A model generated the notes under the pieces. It was not told where the DNA came from. It was given only the letters and a program-made list of their open reading frames with translations, and did not search any database. From the NCBI GenBank assembly GCA_041401985.1, contig JAWKTE010000007.1:124001-188000 (forward strand): a DNA stretch of 64,000 nucleotides. The letters are read 5' to 3'. The DNA is from JACKHA01 sp041401985. Its GTDB lineage: Bacteria; Planctomycetota; Phycisphaerae; Phycisphaerales; UBA1924. Both the position numbers and the translations under genes were made by a program. How positions within the stretch are numbered: the stretch's first letter is position 1; each line of letters opens with the position of its first letter. Below, one piece after another: positions 1-8,527 of the stretch.

Positions 1-840
1 GCGATCGTCGTCGTGCTTCGGACCCCCGGTGCGCGACCGGCCCCACCAGCACCGCTCCGCATCGAGATCCTCGTCCCCCGCGCGGCCCTGACCGGCTCGC
101 CGATCCCGTATGTGCTCAGCAGGGATGGGAGTGAGGGGTTGCCAACCGGGACGGAGTCGTTCGCCGTCACACTCGAAGGCAAGAGCGATACCGGCCAAGC
201 GGTGGCTACAAGCTGGGTGTTCTCGGCGGGGTTCCCGCACGGCGGTATGACCGATCGCACGGCCTGGGCCGATACCCGCCGGGAGTTCCCGCCGCTGTCA
301 ATGCCCTGCACCATCGACATCGTTCGCTTCGAGGCGCTCGACGCGACCGGCATGGTGCTGTGGGAGCAAGCCGAGGCCGTCTCGCTCAGCGTGGGCGACC
401 GCGTTGAGGAAGTCGCGACGCTCGTGCCGGACGATCCGGCGCTCGACCGCGCCGTCCTCGCCGCGACCGCCGTGTCCATCCAGCACGAGTGGTCACAGAT
501 CGTATTGAACTGGACGCTCGACTCGATCCCGAGCCACCACGAGTACTCCTGGGGCTTCAGAGCCGACGTGACCCTCGACGGCGAGGTGATCGCGTCCGGC
601 CGGTGCTGGCGTCACTCCTGGGATCAGGGCGACCTGTACGCGCACCGGGCCGTTGTCCGCCTGCCCGGCTCGCCCGACGCCCGCATCGCGGCGATGCAGG
701 GCCGCCAACTCCGACTGATCATCTCAGGCGATCCCGAAGCCGCGCTCCGCGACGACACCGGCGGCCCCACCATCTGGACCGGCTCATTCGACTTCGGCCT
801 GCACCCCGACGCTCCGAACGGTGTCGTGCGGAATCCCTGA
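1..840 (+). CDS. Hypothetical protein, 5' end cut by the window edge
   Basis: The reading frame is open from the first base, so the true start probably lies outside the window; an in-frame GTG at 13 is possible but has no visible ribosome site. About 275 residues are present and the stop is at 840. The sequence reads as a soluble, beta-rich, Trp- and Asp-rich protein without membrane segments. I do not recognise a family or a catalytic motif. Its last codons overlap an in-frame GTG of the next gene at 821, but that gene more likely begins at 872. Function unknown. Confidence 0.6.
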   Translation, partial: AIVVVLRTPGARPAPPAPLRIEILVPRAALTGSPIPYVLSRDGSEGLPTGTESFAVTLEGKSDTGQAVATSWVFSAGFPHGGMTDRTAWADTRREFPPLSMPCTIDIVRFEALDATGMVLWEQAEAVSLSVGDRVEEVATLVPDDPALDRAVLAATAVSIQHEWSQIVLNWTLDSIPSHHEYSWGFRADVTLDGEVIASGRCWRHSWDQGDLYAHRAVVRLPGSPDARIAAMQGRQLRLIISGDPEAALRDDTGGPTIWTGSFDFGLHPDAPNGVVRNP

Positions 841-871
841 ACAGGGGCGGCCGCGCCCTCGTACCCACCCC

Positions 872-2050
872 ATGCCCGACGAGGACCAGCGCCAGGCGTC
901 CGAGCCAGCCGCAACCAAGACCCAACGCGACCCTCGCCCTCGCCGCAACCCCATCATCCGCGGCGTCATCGCCCTGCTCTGGCTCGCATCGGTCACGCTG
1001 CTGCTCGCCCTCCTTGCCGCGTTTGTATTCCCCCTCGAACTCGATGCCGACAGCCGCGTCTACCACCGGGCCGCGTGGGTCGCGTTCATGGTGCGGACGT
1101 TCTCGCTCCACGCCGCGGGTGTGCTGGGCGCCATGGCGTTGCTTGCACTCACGCTGCGTGCGCCGCGCCTGACGCTGGCCGCATTCGCAAGCGCGTTGAT
1201 CGGCGCGGGCCTGGCCGGCGTCTCGCCGTTCCCAGGCGCGGGCCGCGCCGTGACGGCCGACAACGCCGGCGTCACCAACACCACCGAGGGTGCGTCAGCA
1301 GCCGAGTCGGAAACACGGTCACAGTCCGGCGCCCCCGAGTTCACTCTCATGACCGCCAACCTCTGGGCCGGCCTCGGCAACGTCGCCCCGACGCTCGAAG
1401 CGATCGACCTCTACCAGCCCGACATCATCCTCCTGCAGGAATACACCACCCGCCAGCACGCCCGCCTCGCCGAAGCCCTCGCCGCCGAGTACCCCTACGC
1501 CATCGCCGAGCCGCGCGAGGACTTCTCCGGCCAGGGCGTCTATTCCCGATTCCCGCTCCGCCTCGAGAGCGGGCGCCTCATTGGCCCCCGCGGCATCGCC
1601 CCGCTCGACTCGGCCAAGTGGGAACGCCAACTCTGCTGCGTCGCCACCATCGCCGGGCGCGAGGTCGTCGTCCAGAACATCCACCTCCCGACCGCCCCGA
1701 TGGGCCGTCAACTGCTCGCCCTGCACCACCAGCAGGTCCGCCAGATCCGCGCCTGGATCGCCGAAGAACCCCGCCCCGTCGTCATGGGCGGCGACTTCAA
1801 CTGCACGCCCATGAGCGCAGAGGCCGGCGCGATCCGCGCCGCCGACCTGACCGACGCCCACCGCGCCGTCGGCACCGGCCTCGGCACGACCTGGGGCCAC
1901 AGCGTCGCCTGGCCCGGCTTCCGCATCGACCACGTCTACACCCGCGGCCTCACGCCGCTGGCCTGCGCCGTCGGCCCGGACATAGGGTCCGATCATCGAC
2001 CGGTCATCGTTCGCGTGCGTCTGGACGCCGCCCCCGCCACCGGAAACTGA
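872..2050 (+). CDS. Membrane-anchored endonuclease/exonuclease/phosphatase (EEP) family protein
   Basis: A 392-residue protein. The first 120 residues carry hydrophobic helices (about residues 27-55 and 71-118), which anchor it in the inner membrane. The EEP metallohydrolase domain begins near residue 157 with LMTANLWAG, followed by PDIILLQEY, which holds the metal-binding Glu. It ends with GGDFNCTP, IDHVYTRG and GSDHRPV, the Asp/His core of the family. The layout (N-terminal helices, then EEP) matches the YafD-like branch; members cleave phosphodiesters or phosphomonoesters of nucleic acids, lipids or sugars, so the substrate cannot be named. A GTG at 821 would add 17 residues overlapping the previous gene; ATG 872 is preferred because the extra residues are Arg/Pro-rich and unconserved in look. 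Confidence 0.85.
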   Translation: MPDEDQRQASEPAATKTQRDPRPRRNPIIRGVIALLWLASVTLLLALLAAFVFPLELDADSRVYHRAAWVAFMVRTFSLHAAGVLGAMALLALTLRAPRLTLAAFASALIGAGLAGVSPFPGAGRAVTADNAGVTNTTEGASAAESETRSQSGAPEFTLMTANLWAGLGNVAPTLEAIDLYQPDIILLQEYTTRQHARLAEALAAEYPYAIAEPREDFSGQGVYSRFPLRLESGRLIGPRGIAPLDSAKWERQLCCVATIAGREVVVQNIHLPTAPMGRQLLALHHQQVRQIRAWIAEEPRPVVMGGDFNCTPMSAEAGAIRAADLTDAHRAVGTGLGTTWGHSVAWPGFRIDHVYTRGLTPLACAVGPDIGSDHRPVIVRVRLDAAPATGN

Positions 2051-2469
2051 CCCGCACGCGAGATCGTTCCCGCGTCCGATCGACGCCAGCAGCACGCACC
2101 GCCGCGGCGCACAAAGCACCGACGGATTCGGGCCTGCCAACGCACTTGCCTTCCTCGGCGCCCTCCATGTCTCTGCGGTGAGTCTTCCTGTCCCGGCTCA
2201 AAGGCGCGGATTTTATCAACTCCGTACGAGCCCGGCCCCGCCAGATTCCCGCCGATCACGCGGATTTCCCCGCGTATGAACGCGATTTCATCGCGGGCTT
2301 CACCCGCGCCTCAGGGGCGGGCGGTTCATTCTCTCGAAGGGTCGGTGGAATCCGCGCGAATCGCGATGCCGGCCCCACTCGGGAACCGCGTGATGCCGCG
2401 ATACGCGCCGACGACCCCGAGGCAACCGCCGCTCCGCTCGCGGATCCGCACCGCTCGAAAGGCCGCTTG
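2051..2469. other. 419-bp intergenic stretch
   Basis: No convincing gene. It holds one copy of a dispersed 34-nt repeat on the minus strand (2149-2182) and a locally AT-richer run around 2200-2220. An open frame from 2276 to 2470 has neither a ribosome site nor protein-like composition and was rejected. Confidence 0.5.
2149..2182 (-). repeat. Dispersed repeat, copy B of the 40,708 element
   Basis: Read on the minus strand this begins ctcaccgcagagacatggag. Over 34 nt it matches positions 40,708-40,741 at 28 sites, and all six differences are transitions. Repeats of this ACCRCRGAG type are scattered in many planctomycete genomes (family knowledge). Function is unknown. Confidence 0.6.
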
Positions 2470-2847
2470 ATGACCCGATCGACACCCCAGCAATCAACCT
2501 CGACCTCGTCGCGTCCGGCCCAGCGCCCGGCGGGCGTGCCGCTCGGCGTCGACGAGGAGTCTACCGAGGCCCGGCGCGAGATCATCGAAGTCGTCTCCCC
2601 CGAGGGCCGCCCCGGCGACCCCAACTTCGGCTCCCGCCAGCTCGGCATGATGCTCGTCGCCATCGTCGTGGGCATGCTGGTGGTCGCGCTGGTGCTGGCG
2701 CTGCTGACCCAGACCGTGCTGGCCATTGCGGTCGGCGTGATCGGCATCCTGCTGTTCGTGGTGAACCCGGAGATCTGGGCCGCGATCCTGCGGACCCGCG
2801 AACGCCACAAGTATGCCCCGAAGCAGGAGCCTCCCGACCGCGCCTGA
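2470..2847 (+). CDS. Small two-helix membrane protein
   Basis: A 125-residue protein with a polar N-terminal half (Thr/Pro/Glu-rich, residues 1-60), then two adjacent hydrophobic helices at about 61-80 and 82-98, and a short basic tail (RTRERHKYAPK). It looks like a hairpin membrane protein. The start ATG has AAAGG eight bases upstream. A TTG codon lies directly before the ATG. No family is recognised and the gene stands alone between a 419-bp gap and the DUF4287 gene. Confidence 0.65.
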   Translation: MTRSTPQQSTSTSSRPAQRPAGVPLGVDEESTEARREIIEVVSPEGRPGDPNFGSRQLGMMLVAIVVGMLVVALVLALLTQTVLAIAVGVIGILLFVVNPEIWAAILRTRERHKYAPKQEPPDRA

Positions 2848-2967
2848 TCCGCGGGCCGTGCCCCGCCGTGCTGCTCCGCGCCGGGAGAGTCGAGCCGTCA
2901 ACGCGCAGGCGAGTCCGATGGGCTGATGGCGGAGCACGCCCCACTTGTCGCGCGTGCCCGCTGCCGC

Positions 2968-2973
2968 GACAAT
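2968..2973 (+). promoter_or_regulatory. -10-like hexamer 5 nt before ATG (possible leaderless start)
   Basis: GACAAT is followed by five bases and the ATG at 2979. No Shine-Dalgarno is present. One of a recurring set in this window. Confidence 0.4.
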
Positions 2974-2978
2974 CCTCC

Positions 2979-3599
2979 ATGCCCAGGCCCGCCCCCGCCG
3001 GTTCCGCGTCCAAAGTCGATGTCGCCCTCGCGACCAAGGTCTCCGACGCCGCCGTCAAGAAGGCGACGGGGCGCGACTGGGACGCGTGGGTCGCCCGCCT
3101 GAACAAGGCCGGGGCCGCCAATCTGACCCACAAGCAGATCGCCGAGCACCTCAGCGAGAACGAGAGGATCGATCCGTGGTGGGCCCAGATGGTCACCGTC
3201 GGCTACGAGCAGGCCATGGGCCGACGGGCCAAGCACGAGAAGCCCGACGGGTTCTCCGTCAGCGGCTCGAAGACCATCGCCGCCCCGGTCGAGAAGGCCT
3301 TCGCCGCGTTCGCCACCGCCCGCGGGCGCCAGCGCTGGCTCGACGCCGACTTGGCGGTTCGCAAGGCCACGCCCGGCAAGAGCGTGCGGATCACCTGGAA
3401 CGCGGGCGCCGGCGTCCGGGGTGAGGCGGGCACGTCGGTCGAGGTCAACTTCTACGAGAAGCTCGCCGGCAAGGACGGCCTGCCAAAGTGCTCCGTCCAG
3501 GTCCAGCACAACAAACTGCCCGACGCCAAGGCCGCCGAGGCGGTCAAGGCCTGGTGGAAGGAGCGCCTCGGCGTGCTGAAGGCCGAACTCGAGGCGTAG
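2979..3599 (+). CDS. DUF4287/SRPBCC domain protein
   Basis: A 206-residue cytoplasmic protein. The N-terminal part (about residues 20-85) resembles the DUF4287 domain: ATGRDWDAWVARL, LTHKQIAEHL and a Trp-Trp motif in IDPWWAQMVTVGYEQ. The C-terminal part (about 90-200) is an SRPBCC (START-like) ligand-binding fold of the AHSA1 type, with KTIAAPVEKAFAAF at its first strand and RQRWLD after the first helix. Such proteins bind small hydrophobic molecules or act as co-chaperone-like factors; the ligand is unknown. The open frame extends upstream to 2868, but those residues are Arg/Pro-rich noise. ATG 2979 follows a -10-like GACAAT by five bases, suggesting a leaderless transcript. Confidence 0.8.
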   Translation: MPRPAPAGSASKVDVALATKVSDAAVKKATGRDWDAWVARLNKAGAANLTHKQIAEHLSENERIDPWWAQMVTVGYEQAMGRRAKHEKPDGFSVSGSKTIAAPVEKAFAAFATARGRQRWLDADLAVRKATPGKSVRITWNAGAGVRGEAGTSVEVNFYEKLAGKDGLPKCSVQVQHNKLPDAKAAEAVKAWWKERLGVLKAELEA

Positions 3600-3715
3600 G
3601 CGGAAGCCATCCGAACACATCCCGGAAACCGACGCCCGCGTCGTGGACGTCGGAGCGCCGTCGCGGGGTTCTTGTCCCTCGCGTGCGGGCGGGGTGTCGG
3701 TTGTGCCGATGGTGG

Positions 3716-3721
3716 TAGACT
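3716..3721 (+). promoter_or_regulatory. -10-like TAGACT
   Basis: TAGACT lies about 70 bases before the ATG at 3790, leaving a leader that carries a strong Shine-Dalgarno. No clear -35 box is seen. Confidence 0.3.
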
Positions 3722-3789
3722 CGCGCCCCGCGCCGGCGGCGCGGGCAATCGCCTGACCATTGAGAGCCGTCAAAAGGGAGGAAGCCTCG

Positions 3790-4200
3790 ATGTCCGAGCA
3801 GGGCCAACCCAACAACCAGCCCAACAACCAGCCACCTCCGCCGCCCCAGGGCCAGCCCGGGCAGCAATACCAGGCCCCGCCGCAGGGCTACCCGCCGCCC
3901 CAGCAGGGGTACGGGTCTCCGCCCCAGGGCTACCAGCCGCGCCCGGCCGGCAACCCCTTCGGCTTCGCGACCAAGTTCGTGACCGACACCCCCCCGGCCC
4001 TGCTGATGGTGCTCGCGGTCGGGCTGTTCGTGATCGGCTCGTGCGTCGGGTTCGTGTCCGGGCTGTTCACCGTGCGGGTGCTGACGCCGATGATCCGCCT
4101 CGTCGGGTCGCTGGCCAACGATGTGGCGCTCGTCTGCCTCGTGACCGGCGCGGCCCGGTTCGTCGCCGACGCCATGAAGCCCGCCGCCAAGAGCGAGTGA
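3790..4200 (+). CDS. Small membrane protein with Pro/Gln-rich N-terminus
   Basis: A 136-residue protein. Residues 1-58 are a low-complexity Pro/Gln/Gly/Tyr tail with repeated PPQGY units. Residues 70-95 and 97-130 form two hydrophobic helices (LLMVLAVGLFVIGSCVGFV and a second). This tail-plus-helices design is common among bacterial envelope proteins of unknown role. The ATG has a strong AGGGAGGA ribosome site eight bases upstream, which decides the start over an in-frame ATG at 3760. It is the last gene before a palindromic element at 4229-4254 and a convergent secreted-protein gene. Confidence 0.7.
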   Translation: MSEQGQPNNQPNNQPPPPPQGQPGQQYQAPPQGYPPPQQGYGSPPQGYQPRPAGNPFGFATKFVTDTPPALLMVLAVGLFVIGSCVGFVSGLFTVRVLTPMIRLVGSLANDVALVCLVTGAARFVADAMKPAAKSE

Positions 4201-4228
4201 TCGGCGCGGTCCCGTCCTGATCGTGTGG

Positions 4229-4254
4229 CATGCCCGTGCTCCGGCACAGGCATG
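4229..4254. repeat. Palindromic element between convergent genes
   Basis: An 11-bp stem, catgcccgtgc against gcacaggcatg (one G-T pair), with a TCCG loop, followed by TTT. It sits between stops at 4200 (+) and 4334 (-). It could end transcription from both sides or be a REP-like dispersed repeat. Confidence 0.55.
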
Positions 4255-4333
4255 TTTCTGCGCGCCCGCGTCGTCCGCAGGTCGCGCGCTCAACCCGCGC
4301 GGCGCGTGCCGACCACCCTGCGCCCCGCCCGCC

Positions 4334-4993
4334 TCAACGCATCACCCACCGCTCCTCGGCCACGTCGAACGGATACGGCACGCTCGGGTCGATCTCGCCC
4401 GGGATCGAGTACCGCATCATCAGCGTCTTGCGGAGCGTCTCGAGGCGGTACTCGCCCGTCTCCGGGTCCAGCGTCTGGTACGACTTGGCCTCGCCGCTGA
4501 ACCCGGCCGCGTACACCACAGCCTCGTCGATCGTCCGGTCGTGCAGCGGCCACAGCACCACCACGTCCTTGGCGTTCTCCGGGCCCTGGTGCAGCACGCC
4601 GAGGGCCTCGAACTCGCTCTCGAGGAATGGGCGGTTGAGCAGCGTCAGCAGGCGCTGCGTGGTCTCGGGCGACACGCCCTGGCCCGACCGCAGGATCTGC
4701 CCCGCGTCGTTGGCCAGCGTGAGCGTCGGGGCGAAGAACAGGTCGCGCCCGGTGTAGTTGGTCACCCGGTAGGTCAGGTACAGGAAATCGCCCGTCAGGT
4801 CGTCGCCCGTGTTGGGCGTGCCGCGATCGTCGGTCACCAGCGTGATGGCCCGGAGCGAGCCCATGTCCAGTTCCAGTTCCCAGCGGCGCGGGATCGGGTC
4901 CGGCTCGGGGGCCATGCCCATCGAGGCCGCCGCCAGGGGCAGGCCGCAGGCCAGCAGGACGATCGAACGGAGGCGGGAACGGGAGTGGTCCAT
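4334..4993 (-). CDS. Secreted protein of unknown function
   Basis: A 219-residue protein. The first 30 residues form a Sec signal peptide: basic MDHSRSRLRS, then LLACGLPLAAASMG. The mature part is beta-rich, with TNYTGRDLFFAPTLTL and a segment naming no known motif; it reads like a single globular periplasmic domain. ATG 4993 has AAGGA upstream at a normal distance; the open frame continues further but encodes Arg-rich noise. It is divergent from the acetyltransferase gene at 5218. No family is recognised. Confidence 0.7.
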   Translation of the reverse strand: MDHSRSRLRSIVLLACGLPLAAASMGMAPEPDPIPRRWELELDMGSLRAITLVTDDRGTPNTGDDLTGDFLYLTYRVTNYTGRDLFFAPTLTLANDAGQILRSGQGVSPETTQRLLTLLNRPFLESEFEALGVLHQGPENAKDVVVLWPLHDRTIDEAVVYAAGFSGEAKSYQTLDPETGEYRLETLRKTLMMRYSIPGEIDPSVPYPFDVAEERWVMR

Positions 4994-5217
4994 GCCGGTG
5001 GTCCTTGTGGCGGTGTCGCCGCGGCAACGGCCGTGCGGGCGACGGCAATCTGGGCGATCCGGGGCGGTCGGGCGGACCCCGCCGACGCCGACCCGGTGGG
5101 CGGGGCGTCGGGAGGCCAGCCGATAGTCTATGAATCCTGTCGGATCGGTCAATCGTCGCGCCGGGGGCGGGCTTCGGGGGCCACGGGCCGGTGCGACGCG
5201 GAGTCTGTTCGCAGGCG

Positions 5218-6210
5218 ATGGGCACGGTGATCCACCCGACCGGATTCAAGGTCCCGCCCGAGTTCCGGGTGGCGGCGGTGTCGCGCCTGCTGGGCCTGTC
5301 GGGCGAGACCGCCGAGGCCCGCCGGTTCATCGCCGATGCGCCGGGCCAAGGCGTGGACCTGTCCTGGATGTGGGCCTGGGGCGTGCCGCCAGAGCCCGAC
5401 GCCGGTCGCTCTGCGGCCCGGATCGACCAGGTCGCGCTGGTCGTCCCGGGCGCCGGACGCGTCGGCATGGTGTTCGTCGGCGCGCCGCGCCGACCCGGCG
5501 ACGCGGGCGAGGTCGAGCACGTCGCCGCGGCCATCAACACCGCGTGCGTCGGTCTGCGCGGCGCCGATCCCGACGCGCGGATCGCCCTCATCCAGGCGCT
5601 CGTCGAGTCGGGCCAGGACTGGTACCGATCTGCTCTGGCGCGTGCGGGCTTCGTCAGCGTGGGCCGCCTGCTCTACCTCCGCCGCTCGAACAACGCCGCG
5701 CGTGAAGCGCCACGCGACTGGCCCGCCGGCGTCTCGGTGGTTCCGATCGCGTCGCTGGGCGATCGCGCCGCGCAGGATCGCGCGCTGATCGACTGCCTTG
5801 ATCGCTCGTACGAGGGCACGCTTGATTGCCCGGAACTCTGCGGCGTGCGCGAGACGCCCGACATCCTCGCGTCGCATCGCGCGTGCGGGAAGCACGACCC
5901 CTCGTTGTGGTGGGTCGCGGTCGAACGCGGGCGCGCGATCGGCTGCGCGCTCTTCAACCCATACCCGGATCAGGGGTCGATCGAACTCGTCTACCTCGGC
6001 CTCGTCCCCGAAGCGCGGGGGCGCGGGCTCGGCGAGCGTCTGGCGCGCCACGGCCTGGCGTCGCTCCCGCGCCGCGCCTTCACGCGGGTTGCGTGCGCCG
6101 TGGACGAAAGGAATGCGCCCGCGCGCCGTCTGTACGACAGGTTGGGGTTCACCCGCTTCGACACACGAGATGCCTACATCCGCCGCCCGGAAACCGCCAG
6201 TTTCGGGTGA
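5218..6210 (+). CDS. GNAT family N-acetyltransferase
   Basis: A 330-residue cytoplasmic protein. The C-terminal half is a GNAT domain: IELVYLGLVPEARGRGLGERL is the beta4 strand and acetyl-CoA pyrophosphate loop (R-x-x-G-x-G), and RNAPARRLYDRLGF is the usual C-terminal motif. The N-terminal half (residues 1-150) has a weaker GNAT-like pattern around ALVESGQDWYRSALARAGF, suggesting two fused GNAT folds as in mycothiol synthase-like proteins. The acceptor is unknown. The start is uncertain: GTG 5191 would add nine residues, and neither has a strong ribosome site. It is followed by the AT-rich region upstream of dnaA. Confidence 0.8.
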   Translation: MGTVIHPTGFKVPPEFRVAAVSRLLGLSGETAEARRFIADAPGQGVDLSWMWAWGVPPEPDAGRSAARIDQVALVVPGAGRVGMVFVGAPRRPGDAGEVEHVAAAINTACVGLRGADPDARIALIQALVESGQDWYRSALARAGFVSVGRLLYLRRSNNAAREAPRDWPAGVSVVPIASLGDRAAQDRALIDCLDRSYEGTLDCPELCGVRETPDILASHRACGKHDPSLWWVAVERGRAIGCALFNPYPDQGSIELVYLGLVPEARGRGLGERLARHGLASLPRRAFTRVACAVDERNAPARRLYDRLGFTRFDTRDAYIRRPETASFG

Positions 6211-6638
6211 AAATCTCTTCACGTTTTCTTCACGATATCAACACAGTCTTCCAGACGTAGATATCCCGTGGATTAAGTTTTTGGCGGTCGCAAGTCGTGG
6301 CGCAGCATCGGCAAGCGACCCGCGCAGGGTTCGCGCGGTGTGCGAGGCCTTGCTCGGCGCGCGATCATCTCGTAATCTTCCCCCCACTGGCCGCGACGTG
6401 TTCTGCGGCGTCCAACAAGATCGAATCCCACGGAGGGGCTGATGCCCATCGCACCCGTTTCGGCGGGGGCGACCGGCGGTGTCATGCTTTGAGCGAAGGG
6501 ACTCAGACTCGTCCACGCCCGCCGCCTCGCGCGGCGGGCGCGGATTTCGCACGACCCGAGCCGGGAGAGGAACCCCGGCCCAGCCCGCTGGACGCGGGAG
6601 AGTTCGCCCGCGGGATTGCGGGAGACAAGGAAGGCGCC
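6211..6638 (+). promoter_or_regulatory. dnaA upstream region with AT-rich patch; candidate origin or dnaA promoter
   Basis: Bases 6208-6285 are strikingly AT-rich against the surrounding DNA. They contain two direct copies of TCTTCACG starting at 6216 and 6227, exactly 11 bp (one helical turn) apart, and CGTGGATTA at 6267-6275, which matches the reverse-complement DnaA box TGTGGATAA at 7 of 9 positions. The rest (6290-6638) is GC-rich and carries no gene I trust. An AT-rich unwinding patch next to dnaA is typical of oriC, but no perfect DnaA box is present, so a dnaA promoter is the alternative. Confidence 0.4.
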
Positions 6639-8447
6639 ATGGTGGAGAGCCGCACCGCTGCCCAGAGCCGCCCGCAAGGACCGGAGGCCGCCGAAGGGGT
6701 TCGGTCGGCGCAGGCGTCCGAGGGGCGTGTCGAAGGCATCGGGCGCGCGGCTGTTCCGGGTCGCGGCACCTACGGGCGCGCCACGCGCATCCGCCCGCTT
6801 GAGGTGCGCGAGGCCGGCGAGCGTCAGCCCGCGGCCGCGCCGTCGCAGGCATCCGCCGCCGGTCGGCGCGCGGGCCAGGGCAGCGGGACGGGCGGCGGGC
6901 AGGGCGTCGCCACCGGGTCGGACGACGGCGACGCCGGGAGCATCGGCGAGCGGATTGTTCGGCGCGTGGCCGCGAGCGTGGGGCAAGAGCGATGGGCCCG
7001 GCACGTCGGGCGGGACACGATGGTGACGGTCGCCGAGGGTCGCGTCCGCGTCACCGTCGCCTCCGACTTCCAGCGCGAGTATGTTGTTCGCCACTTCACG
7101 GCCGCCCTGCGCCGGGCGGCGGCGGCGGAACTGCGGGCCGAGCGCCGCGGGCCGGAGGTCGCCGGTGATGTCCCGCTCGAGATCGTGGTCGAGCCGTCGG
7201 CGTTCCCGAAGCGCGACGATTCGCCCGGGCGTGAGGCCGGGGCGATCGACGGAATCGGTGCGTCGGAGCGCGGGGCGGCGGCATCGACCGCGGCCCCGGC
7301 TGCGCCGTCGCGGGCCTCGTCGCCCCGTTCGGCGAGCGTTGAGCCGCGTCACCGACTCGACGACTTTGTCGTCGGCGAGTGCAACCGGATCGCGTACACC
7401 GCGGCCTGCGCGATCGCCGACGGCACCGCCCCGCCGCGCTTCAGCCCGATGTTCCTGCACGGGCCGTGCGGCGTCGGAAAGACCCACCTGCTCCAGGGGA
7501 TGGCGGTCCGGGCCTCGAAGCGGTTGGGCGCGGGTCGGGTGAAGTACATCACCGCCGAGGCGTTCACGAACGACTTCGTCGCGGCGGTGCGTGCCAACAA
7601 GGCCGACGCGTTCCGCAAGGCGTTCCGCGACGTCGAGATCCTGTGCATCGACGACGTGCACTTCTTCGGGTCGAAGCAGGCGACCCAGGCCGAACTGCTC
7701 CACACGCTGGACACGCTCGGGCACGCGGGTCGGATGGTGGTGCTGGCGGGCGATGAGTCGCCGCGCGATATCCGCATGATGGCCGAGTCGCTGCGGTCGC
7801 GGTTCCTGTCGGGCGCGGTGATCCAGGTCGACGCGCCGGACGACGCGACGCGGGTCGAACTTGTCAGGCGTCTGTCGGCCTCGCGGGGGCTGGCGCTCGA
7901 CGACGGGGCGGTGTCGCTGCTGGCCGAGCGGGCCGGGCGTCCGCTGCCGGGCGGGTCGTCGGCCTCGGTCCGTGACATCCAGGGCCTGCTCACGCGGGTG
8001 GAGGCGGCCCACCGCCTGATCCTGGGCGGGGATCGCGGCGGCGCGGGCGTCATCGATCGCTCGATGGTCGCGCGGGCCCTGGGCCTGACTTCCGTCGGCG
8101 GGGGCGAGTCGCGTCGCCCGGTGCCGATCGCGCTGATCCTGGAGCGGGTGTGCCGTTCGCTGCGGGTCGATGCGTCGGACCTCATGGGGCGGGGGCGCCA
8201 CGCCCGCGTGGTGCTGGCCCGGGCGCTGGTCACCTATCTGGCCCGGCGTCTGACGACCATGAGTTACCCCGAGATCGCGCGCTCGATGAACCGCCCGAAC
8301 CACTCAACGGTCATCACGGCGTTCAACCGCGTGACCCGGCAGATGGCCGAGGGCGAGACGGTCGCCGGCGGGTCGGACATGGTTGATGTGACGATCAAGT
8401 CGCTGGCGGAGCGGCTGGAGCGTGAGGTGGTGTCGGTGGGGGGGTGA
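6639..8447 (+). CDS. dnaA: Chromosomal replication initiator protein DnaA
   Basis: DnaA binds origin boxes and melts the origin to start replication. Domain I begins only near residue 101 (ERIVRRVAASVGQERW) and is preceded by about 100 low-complexity residues; a linker runs to about 237. The AAA+ domain has Walker A GPCGVGKTH at 275-283 and Walker B ILCIDDVHFF at 334-343. Domain IV has the box-binding helix-turn-helix with RPNHSTVITAFN near 552. At 602 residues it is longer than the usual 440-470. ATG 6639 is chosen for AAGGA seven bases upstream; the frame is open back to 6297 but that part is not protein-like. No dnaN or recF is adjacent. Confidence 0.96.
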   Translation: MVESRTAAQSRPQGPEAAEGVRSAQASEGRVEGIGRAAVPGRGTYGRATRIRPLEVREAGERQPAAAPSQASAAGRRAGQGSGTGGGQGVATGSDDGDAGSIGERIVRRVAASVGQERWARHVGRDTMVTVAEGRVRVTVASDFQREYVVRHFTAALRRAAAAELRAERRGPEVAGDVPLEIVVEPSAFPKRDDSPGREAGAIDGIGASERGAAASTAAPAAPSRASSPRSASVEPRHRLDDFVVGECNRIAYTAACAIADGTAPPRFSPMFLHGPCGVGKTHLLQGMAVRASKRLGAGRVKYITAEAFTNDFVAAVRANKADAFRKAFRDVEILCIDDVHFFGSKQATQAELLHTLDTLGHAGRMVVLAGDESPRDIRMMAESLRSRFLSGAVIQVDAPDDATRVELVRRLSASRGLALDDGAVSLLAERAGRPLPGGSSASVRDIQGLLTRVEAAHRLILGGDRGGAGVIDRSMVARALGLTSVGGGESRRPVPIALILERVCRSLRVDASDLMGRGRHARVVLARALVTYLARRLTTMSYPEIARSMNRPNHSTVITAFNRVTRQMAEGETVAGGSDMVDVTIKSLAERLEREVVSVGG

Positions 8448-8527
8448 GCGTGCGCGATCGGAAGGATTCACCGCGGAGCCGCTGAGTGTGCCGGGAGAAG
8501 CGGCAGGGTGCGAGCGTGTCTGGCCCT

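Noticed and set aside
2276..2470. 64-residue open frame in the 2,051-2,469 gap
   Set aside because: No ribosome site, no hydrophobic or domain pattern; overlaps the next start.
6297..6638. Upstream extension of dnaA
   Set aside because: Arg/Pro-rich, no ribosome site; ATG 6639 has a good one.
8458..8490. TTCACCGCGGAGCC-like repeat after dnaA
   Set aside because: Only about 14 of 20 matches to the 2,149 repeat; too weak to call.
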